Assembly (NCBI GenBank): GCA_964524145.1
Contig: CAZGCA010000012.1
Span: 1 to 64,000, forward strand
Length of the DNA stretch: 64,000 nucleotides
Reading direction: 5' to 3'
Source of the DNA: CAZGCA01 sp964524145
GTDB taxonomy: Bacteria; Hydrogenedentota; CAZGCA01
Shown one piece after another: positions 58,218 to 64,000 of this stretch (within the stretch, counting starts at the first letter, position 1; every line of letters begins with the position of its first letter). The notes beneath the pieces were generated by a model, which was not told the origin of the DNA, made no database searches, and worked only from the letters and a program-made list of their open reading frames with translations. Position numbers and translations under genes: made by a program.

Positions 58218-59732
58218 TTGAGAATACTGTTCATCTACCCCAATCTTAACGCACAAATGGGATTCAACTACGGGATCGCGTTCCTCTCGGCGGTCCTGAA
58301 ACAGCGCGGACACGAAACAGCTCTCATCAACCTCAACGAGAAGCTTGGGTTCCCGCTCGATCCCGGCAGGATTCGGAACGAGATAGAGGCATTCCAGCCG
58401 GATCTGATAGGGTTCTCGATCGTTACGAACCAGTACAACGTTGCGCGTGATGTTGCGCGCACGATTCGAGAACACGTCAGCGTGCCGCTGGTCGCGGGAG
58501 GCGTGCACGTTACAATGGACCCGCAGGCGGTTCTCGCGGACGGGCTCTTCGATTACGCCTGCGTGGGCGAGGGCGAAAGCGCGCTGGCCGACCTCGCGGA
58601 TGCGCTCGAGAAGGGCGAACCCACCGACGCAATACCCAACATCTGGAAGCGCTCCGACGGCGAGGTAGTCGCCAATGCCGTGAGACCGTTCGAGGATCTT
58701 GCCGACCTTCCAATAAAGGACTACGAGCTGTTCGATTTTCAGAAGCTGATAGACGCCAAGGACGGCTGGGTCGGCCTGATGACGTCGCGCGGGTGCATAT
58801 TCCGGTGCTCGTACTGTTTCAACCACAGAATGGTTGAGACGTACAGTCGCGAGACGGGGCTGAGCACGAGCGAGCTTCGTTACACGCGTCACCACCCGGT
58901 CGACCACGTCATCTCCGAGATCGAGCACCTGCTGAAGAACTACTCCGGGATCGACGTATTCATATTTGACGACGACCTGTTCACGTTCGACAGGGAGTAC
59001 GTCGAGGAGTTCTGCCGACGATACCGTGAGACGACCGACGTCAGGTTCGTCGTTAACGGTCACGTCAAGGTGTTCGACGCGGAGATCGCGCAACTGCTCA
59101 AGGACGCCGGGTGCTGGATGGTGAAGTTCGGGGTGGAGAGCGGCAGCGACCGTGTCCGGCGAGACGTGATGAATCGGCACATGACAAACGAAGAGATCGC
59201 CGGCGCGTTCGAGGTCGCTCGCGACGCGGGGCTCGAAACGTCGGCCTTCGTCATGTTTGGGCTGCCGCACGAGACGCGGGAGGACATTCTCGACACCATA
59301 AAGTTGCTGGCACGTATTGTGCCGGACCGTATTCGTTGGGCCATATTCTTCCCCTACCCACACACCAAAGCGTTCGAGATTGCCCGGGACGCAGGGATGA
59401 TCGATTTCGACAAAATGGAACGGCTCAGCAACTTCATGGACGCGTCGTGCCTGGACTTCGGCGACGAGCACAACCTGTTCATCGAGAAGCTGCAAAAGAC
59501 GTTTCCGTGGTGGGTAAACGCTTACCTGGACTCGGAAGCTGCCGAGTTCTACGCCGGCCAGGTCGAGTTGGTGGAGGGGTTGTCGCCCGGCGAGTTTGTC
59601 CACCTCGAGCCACACTTTCGCAACGCTGACTCGATGTTCTCGCAGCAGATGTCGGCCCTCGGTCGGCCTCACTATACCATCAAGTACAACGATTTCATGG
59701 CGGTGCTATGCCAAAAGACCTGCAATCATTAG
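58218..59732 (+). CDS. B12-binding radical-SAM protein
   Basis: 504 aa. The N-terminal cobalamin-binding-like domain starts RILFIYPNLNAQMGFNYGIAFLSAVL and continues to about 140 (GGVHVTMDPQ, CVGEGE). The radical-SAM core has CxxxCxxC at Cys193, Cys197 and Cys200 (CIFRCSYC). Members carry out methylations or rearrangements, many in lipid or secondary metabolism; the substrate is unknown. No ATG occurs early; TTG 58218, whose peptide starts exactly at the first domain strand, is the best start, although the ribosome-binding site is weak. Its position between an LptD fusion and a heptosyltransferase suggests envelope lipid or LPS modification. Confidence 0.83.
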   Translation: MRILFIYPNLNAQMGFNYGIAFLSAVLKQRGHETALINLNEKLGFPLDPGRIRNEIEAFQPDLIGFSIVTNQYNVARDVARTIREHVSVPLVAGGVHVTMDPQAVLADGLFDYACVGEGESALADLADALEKGEPTDAIPNIWKRSDGEVVANAVRPFEDLADLPIKDYELFDFQKLIDAKDGWVGLMTSRGCIFRCSYCFNHRMVETYSRETGLSTSELRYTRHHPVDHVISEIEHLLKNYSGIDVFIFDDDLFTFDREYVEEFCRRYRETTDVRFVVNGHVKVFDAEIAQLLKDAGCWMVKFGVESGSDRVRRDVMNRHMTNEEIAGAFEVARDAGLETSAFVMFGLPHETREDILDTIKLLARIVPDRIRWAIFFPYPHTKAFEIARDAGMIDFDKMERLSNFMDASCLDFGDEHNLFIEKLQKTFPWWVNAYLDSEAAEFYAGQVELVEGLSPGEFVHLEPHFRNADSMFSQQMSALGRPHYTIKYNDFMAVLCQKTCNH

Positions 59733-60751
59733 ACCACATACTGATATTCTGCCCGAACTGGATCGGCGACGTTATTATGGCGACGCCGACATTTCGGACG
59801 GTGCGAAGCGGCTGGACCGGCGCCCGGATCTCGATCGCGTTGCGCAGCGGCCTGAAGCCGCTTATCGAAGGTGCCGACTACTACGACGAGCTGATCGAGT
59901 TCGAACGCGACAAAGGAATGGCAGTGCTCGATGTCGCGCGCGCGTTACGCCGCCGCCGGCCCGACATATCGCTCCTGCTGACCCACTCGTTTCGGACGGC
60001 GCTGCTCGCGTTTCTGGCGGGCTCGAAACGGCGCATCGGCTACCGGGCCAACGGACGCCGTTTTCTGCTTACCGAGCCGTTGCCGTTCTCGCCCACTCCG
60101 GAGTACATGGGAGATCAGTACATGCGTCTCGCCGCGCGGCTCGGGTGCCAGGAAGAGACCGGCCCGCCCAGTTTGCCCGTTGACCGACATTCTGAAGAGC
60201 TCGCCGACGAGATGGTGCTGACCCGGAAATCGCGCCGGTCGGGCCCGATCGTCGGAATCGCTCCCGGCGCTGCGTTCGGCCCGTCGAAGATATGGCCGCT
60301 CGACCGCTATGCCGCCGTCGCAAACCGGTTGGTGCAAGAGGACGGAGCGAGCGTGGTCGTGCTGGCCGGCCCGTGGGAGCAATCGATTCGGGAAACCGTT
60401 GAGGCCGGCATAGAAGACAAGGGGGCCGTTGTCAAAGCCGGCGAAACAACGCTCGGTTTCGCTAAGAGCCTGATGAAACGGCTCGACCTGCTCATAGGGG
60501 CTGATTCCGGCGCGCGACACATGGCCATTGCGTTCGCCGTGCCAACAGTAATCATCATGGGACCTAACGACCCGAAACTCACTGAATCGCGGTTTGAAGA
60601 AGGAGTGGTGGTGAGGGCCGAGGTGGACTGTTCGCCCTGCCGCAAGAAGGTGTGTCCGACAGACCACCGCTGCATGACCGAGATCGGCGTTGAACGAGTG
60701 TACGAGGAGGCGAGAAAGGTTCTCGGCCGCGTGAGCGGAGGAGGTGACTGA
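59708..60751 (+). CDS. waaF: Glycosyltransferase family 9 protein (WaaF-like heptosyltransferase)
   Basis: 347 aa GT-B fold. The start ILIFCPNWIGDVIMATP, the middle HSFRTALLAFLAGSKRRIGY and the C-terminal GADSGARHMAIAFAVPTVIIMGP are the hallmarks of ADP-heptose:LPS heptosyltransferase II. A Cys cluster (CSPCRKKVC) follows, as in many WaaF proteins. It adds heptose to the LPS inner core at the inner membrane. It overlaps the radical-SAM gene by 25 nt and the next gene by 1 nt. Confidence 0.88.
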   Translation: MPKDLQSLDHILIFCPNWIGDVIMATPTFRTVRSGWTGARISIALRSGLKPLIEGADYYDELIEFERDKGMAVLDVARALRRRRPDISLLLTHSFRTALLAFLAGSKRRIGYRANGRRFLLTEPLPFSPTPEYMGDQYMRLAARLGCQEETGPPSLPVDRHSEELADEMVLTRKSRRSGPIVGIAPGAAFGPSKIWPLDRYAAVANRLVQEDGASVVVLAGPWEQSIRETVEAGIEDKGAVVKAGETTLGFAKSLMKRLDLLIGADSGARHMAIAFAVPTVIIMGPNDPKLTESRFEEGVVVRAEVDCSPCRKKVCPTDHRCMTEIGVERVYEEARKVLGRVSGGGD

Positions 60752-61494
60752 TGAAGAAGGTGCAGTACGAGACCATGCTGCCGCATGAGATAGTCGCAGC
60801 TCGAAATGAGTTTCCCGTCGCCTACCTGCCGGTGGGCGGCGTCGAGTGGCACGGCAGGCATCTCGCTGTCGGCAACGACACGATCAAGGCGCACGCACTC
60901 TGTGTTCGTGCCGCCAAGAAGGGTGGCGGACTGGTCTTCCCGCCCCTCTACTATGGCGAGAACCGGGAGATCGAGATCATGGAGAGCGGCCACGATCCCG
61001 ACGGCCGGATCGCGGAAGCGATGGAACTGGATCCCGAGAACTTCCGGCCTGGATACATGGGCCGGTCGAATGACGAGATGAACGCGTTCTACCAGCAGTT
61101 GCTCGTGCACATATACACCCAGATCGAAAGCCTCGGGTTCAAGGGCATCTTCGTGTTGACCGGCCACTATCCGCTCATACAGCATGCGAACGACGCCGCC
61201 GAGAAGTACATGAAAACGGGCAAGACGAAGGTCTTCTGCGCCATCGGGTTCGACCTCGCTATGGATCTCGGATACAAGGGCGATCACGCTGCAAAATGGG
61301 AGACGTCGCTGCTCATGGCTCTCCGGCCTGATCTGGTCGATATGAGCCGGTTGCCAACGGACCTCGATCAACCGCTTATAGGTGTCGGCGGGATCGACCC
61401 GAGGAAAGAAGCGTCAGCGGAGTTTGGCCGGGAAGCTGTCGAGGCCGTCGTGGAACGCATGGTCGACAGGGCGCGCGAACTCGTTGCGCAATGA
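60751..61494 (+). CDS. Creatininase-family amidohydrolase
   Basis: 247 aa. Metal-binding motifs of the family are present: GGVEWHGRHLAVGNDT, LTGHYP and GDHAAKWETSLLMALRP. Family members hydrolyse creatinine, sugar lactams or deformylate riboflavin precursors; the PVC homologues have no established substrate. The ATG overlaps the WaaF stop (TGATGA arrangement), so it belongs to the envelope operon, of which it is the last gene. Confidence 0.82.
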   Translation: MKKVQYETMLPHEIVAARNEFPVAYLPVGGVEWHGRHLAVGNDTIKAHALCVRAAKKGGGLVFPPLYYGENREIEIMESGHDPDGRIAEAMELDPENFRPGYMGRSNDEMNAFYQQLLVHIYTQIESLGFKGIFVLTGHYPLIQHANDAAEKYMKTGKTKVFCAIGFDLAMDLGYKGDHAAKWETSLLMALRPDLVDMSRLPTDLDQPLIGVGGIDPRKEASAEFGREAVEAVVERMVDRARELVAQ

Positions 61495-61519
61495 TCGGCT
61501 GCGCTCTTAGAGGTGCAAC

Positions 61520-61897
61520 TCAATCGTTGGTGGCAGGAGTATCGGGCGGTTCGTTTTGCGCAGCCGCTTCTGCTTCCTCGCACAGACGGTGCATCAGCTT
61601 ATCGTCAATAAACGTCTGACGGAATAGCTGGCGACGCTTCACGACGTATTTCAGGCGTATTGTCAGTAGATCTATCGCAACAAGCAGCAGCACCCAAACC
61701 AGGAGAAGAAAGATCGCGCCCCAGTAGATCAGAAACATGATGGGGTGGTTTCGCAAACCGGAGGAGTTCGCGCCCAGTACGGACATCACCACCAGCACGA
61801 CGAGCACCCCGCCACACAGCTTGCGGCGACCCGACTGGGTGGTGATGAGAGCGAAGGCGGTCTGCTCGACCTCGTTGTCTACTTGTCGCGAACCCAC
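61520..61897 (-). CDS. Small membrane protein with two transmembrane helices
   Basis: 125 aa, unrecognised. Two hydrophobic segments (LCGGVLVVLVVMSVLGA at about 27-43 and IMFLIYWGAIFLLLVWVLLLVAIDLL at about 53-78) form a hairpin, followed by a basic then acidic cytoplasmic tail rich in Glu and Ala. GTG 61897 follows AGGAG and overlaps the upstream lipoprotein gene by 19 nt, so the two should be made together. Confidence 0.7.
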   Translation of the reverse strand: MGSRQVDNEVEQTAFALITTQSGRRKLCGGVLVVLVVMSVLGANSSGLRNHPIMFLIYWGAIFLLLVWVLLLVAIDLLTIRLKYVVKRRQLFRQTFIDDKLMHRLCEEAEAAAQNEPPDTPATND

Positions 61898-62247
61898 ACC
61901 TGCTCCTCGACTATGTTGCCGTTGGCGTCGGTCGTCTTACGGACCTCCCAATGCCCGCCTGGCGACGGAGCCGGCGTTGAGGCTTGCGGCTGTTGCGGAT
62001 ACTGACCTTGCCTTTGTCGCGACTTGTCTGCTGCGTCGCCCACCAGCGCGCCCCCAAGCGCGCCCGCGCCCCCGCCGATGAGGGCCCCCTCGGTTGTGTG
62101 GCCCGATTGGTGGCCTATAATCGCGCCCACACCCGCGCCCAGCGCGCCGCCTGCGACGGCACCTTTCTGGGTTGTCGTGCACGAGAGAGCGGTCACACAC
62201 AAGACAAACGCGCAGCCGACGGTCAGAGCTATACTCCCTTTCATCAT
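61879..62247 (-). CDS. Glycine-zipper lipoprotein
   Basis: 122 aa. A lipoprotein signal ends TALSC (Cys23). It is followed by a glycine-zipper segment (GAVAGGALGAGVGAIIGHQSG and GALIGGGAGALGGALVG) like the outer-membrane SlyB/OmpA-like zipper family, a Gln/Pro linker and a conserved-looking WEVRKTTDANGNIVEEQVWV tail. It probably inserts in or spans the envelope. AAGGAGGG lies directly before the ATGATG. Confidence 0.78.
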   Translation of the reverse strand: MMKGSIALTVGCAFVLCVTALSCTTTQKGAVAGGALGAGVGAIIGHQSGHTTEGALIGGGAGALGGALVGDAADKSRQRQGQYPQQPQASTPAPSPGGHWEVRKTTDANGNIVEEQVWVRDK

Positions 62248-62441
62248 GAGCCCTCCTTATCGTCCAATTGTCGCTAGTTCCCGATATAATTCTACCATCG
62301 GGCGTCGATCAAAGTCAAACAGAACCGGGTTGACGCGGCATCCTGCACGCAGGTACACTCTAACGCCAAGAGCGGTTAGCATGAGGGGCGTGCGTTCTGA
62401 GGTGTACTGCGACTCGGTGATACCGGAAGAGAGGAGATGGC

Positions 62442-64000
62442 ATGTATTGCGTGACGGTTGTAGCAATCGTTGTGTGTTGCGTGGTTGTGGTAGGTTCGGC
62501 TCACGCTGCGCCAGTCGACGCCGGCGATGACGTGACCGGCGGCCAATCGCTGTGGGAGTACTGCCGCTCGAACAAGAACGTGCTTGAGTTCAGCACACTT
62601 GTGATGGCGAGCCAGGTTGACCGATACTTTGGTCCCGAGAGCGACCTCGATCACGCTGCACAATCTCTGCGCGCGCTCGGCGTCACCCGTGTCTTTCTCG
62701 AAACAATACGGAGCGGGCATCGTGCCGCGAGAGAGAACCTTGAACGCGGACGGGATTTTCTGAAAGCTCAAGGATTCGAAGTCGGTGCCGCGATAACAAC
62801 CACCTGGGGCGAAGGGTTCGGGGAACACGCGTCCGATTCGCGGACGTGGATATGCTACTCGAAAGAGAAATCGCAACGTGACCTTGCCGAGATAACCGCT
62901 TTCTCGGCGTCGCTCTTCGACGAGGTGATGTTCGACGATTTTCTCGCCACATCGTGCACTTGCGACGTCTGCCGGGACCTCAAGGGGGACCGGACGTGGT
63001 GGCAGTACCGTACCGAACTGATGAGGGACGTCTCGAAGAACTTCATCATTCCATCCGCCAAGAAAGCCAACCCGAATGTGGACCTTATCATCAAGTACCC
63101 GCAATGGTACGACAAGTTTCACGAGTTTGGGTACAACGTCACCGACGAAACGGCGCTCTTCGACCACATATGGATCGGAACCGAGACGCGCACGCCGACT
63201 ACACGACGGTTCGGGTTCGTCGAACCGTACGAATCGATCGTCGTGTACCGATGGTTGAGCGACGTCGGCGGCACCAAGACTCGCGGCGCGTGGTTCGACA
63301 CGGGCGACTGCGACCCCGGCCATTACGTCATCCAGGCGTACCAGAGCGTCCTGGCGGGGGCGCGCGAGGTTCTGTTCTTCAATTTCGGGAGCGCTATTGT
63401 CGAGCCCGGCGCGGAGAAGTTCCGTACACCTCTCGGAGCCGCGATACCGCGCCTGTTCGAGCTCGCCTCCGCGATGAAAGGGCTCCCGCCGCAGGGCATC
63501 TACGCCTACAAACCGCCTCATTCGTCCGGCGGGAACGAGGAGTACATCTACGACTTTATCGGCATGCTCGGACTCCCGCTGCTGCCTGTCGCACATTTCC
63601 CCGAGGACGGCCCTGTCCTCCTCACCACACAGGCTGCAACCGACCCCGAGATCGCGATCAAGGTCGCCAGGCTGCTCGACGGCGGCGGTACGGCCGTTGC
63701 CACGCCCGCGTTCCTCCTCGCTGTCCGAGAATCGGCCCCCGAGCTCGTCGCGCGGTTCGGTACGGGACCTTCCGAACGCGCAACGAAACCTCTTGTCGCA
63801 AACAAGTTCGAGTTTCAGGGCGAAACCGCGAGCTGTGACCGGAAGATCGAGATTGGCGCGGCTTGGAAGGAAGACAAGGCCGATCTGCTGATACGTGCCG
63901 GGCTCGACGACAACCGTCGCGTTCCGTTCCTTACCAGAATGGTCGGCCCGAACGGCGAACAGGCTTTCGTTCTCAACGTGCGCACACGTCAGTTCCGCAA
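62442..64000 (+). CDS. Secreted protein, probable TIM-barrel glycoside-hydrolase-like, cut by the window edge
   Basis: At least 519 codons with no stop before the window ends. ATG 62442 follows GAGGAGATGG. A signal peptide (VTVVAIVVCCVVVVGSAHA) is followed by a domain with the barrel-like pattern ALGVTRVFLETIRSGH, DEVMFDDFLATSCTCDVCRDLKG and IIKYPQWYDKFHEFGYN. The DDF-xxx-C-x-C-xx-C stretch is typical of uncharacterised PVC/Bacteroidota glycan-related proteins. No family name can be given safely. The C-terminal part from about 360 looks like an additional alpha/beta region. Confidence 0.75.
   Translation, partial: MYCVTVVAIVVCCVVVVGSAHAAPVDAGDDVTGGQSLWEYCRSNKNVLEFSTLVMASQVDRYFGPESDLDHAAQSLRALGVTRVFLETIRSGHRAARENLERGRDFLKAQGFEVGAAITTTWGEGFGEHASDSRTWICYSKEKSQRDLAEITAFSASLFDEVMFDDFLATSCTCDVCRDLKGDRTWWQYRTELMRDVSKNFIIPSAKKANPNVDLIIKYPQWYDKFHEFGYNVTDETALFDHIWIGTETRTPTTRRFGFVEPYESIVVYRWLSDVGGTKTRGAWFDTGDCDPGHYVIQAYQSVLAGAREVLFFNFGSAIVEPGAEKFRTPLGAAIPRLFELASAMKGLPPQGIYAYKPPHSSGGNEEYIYDFIGMLGLPLLPVAHFPEDGPVLLTTQAATDPEIAIKVARLLDGGGTAVATPAFLLAVRESAPELVARFGTGPSERATKPLVANKFEFQGETASCDRKIEIGAAWKEDKADLLIRAGLDDNRRVPFLTRMVGPNGEQAFVLNVRTRQFR

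Noticed and set aside
58197..59672. 491-codon minus-strand frame
   Set aside because: Opposite the radical-SAM gene with its CxxxCxxC motif; composition is typical of antisense translation.
62376..63596. 406-codon frame on the minus strand at the right edge
   Set aside because: Shadow of the plus-strand secreted protein, which has a signal peptide, ribosome-binding site and open frame to the window end.

Overview
This window looks like part of the chromosome of an uncultured diderm bacterium of the PVC / Hydrogenedentota / Lentisphaerota / Planctomycetota type. That is an inference from gene content, because no rRNA or marker tree is available here. The clues are Tat-exported Gfo/Idh/MocA and ThuA proteins, a DUF4838 lipoprotein, a GH89-type alpha-N-acetylglucosaminidase, non-haem URO-D proteins, giant dockerin / TSP3-repeat secreted proteins, an A/V-type ATPase, LPS genes (LptD-like, WaaF), and many palindromic intergenic repeats in mostly G+C-rich sequence. 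I saw no tRNA, rRNA, CRISPR array or transposase gene.

Layout. 1-8187 holds sugar-metabolism genes (CE7 esterase, Gfo/Idh/MocA oxidoreductase, a SrlD-like dehydrogenase overlapping a 581-residue MDR dehydrogenase, ThuA protein) separated by palindromic repeats, including a 167-bp tandem repeat. 8188-10278 encodes a membrane protein with a kinase-like N-terminus. 11135-14335 is carB. 14336-20104 is an islet of partly lower G+C: a methyltransferase, an OpuABC-like compatible-solute ABC transporter and an AsnB-like amidotransferase lacking the glutaminase Cys. It is bracketed by carB's real 3' end and a second, diverged copy of that 3' end, the signature of insertion at the end of carB.

20201-38661 (minus strand) is a secreted polysaccharide/protein-degradation block: DUF4838 lipoprotein, two paralogous ~1,900-residue caspase-like (C13-type) dockerin proteins, the GH89 enzyme and a corrinoid-type URO-D protein. 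Between the two giant genes lies a recombination scar joining a third gene's N-terminus to the 3' end of the GH89 gene. 38811-48257 (minus) is a complete A/V-type ATPase operon (H/G-C-I-K-F-E-A-B-D) followed by a universal stress protein and a lone PTS EIIA domain. 48661-52236 carries threonine synthase, a trans-sulfuration enzyme and a GalT-like protein.

52597-61494 is a plus-strand envelope operon: PfkB kinase, small secreted coiled-coil protein, a fusion of two seven-bladed YVTN propellers to an LptD-like outer-membrane barrel, a B12/radical-SAM enzyme, a WaaF-like glycosyltransferase and a creatininase-family hydrolase. Two small minus-strand envelope genes follow, and a secreted protein runs off the right edge.

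The most unusual items are the carB-flanked islet, the propeller-LptD fusion, the giant caspase-like paralogues with their shared promoter and recombination fossil, the kinase-like membrane protein, and the four-hairpin tandem repeat.
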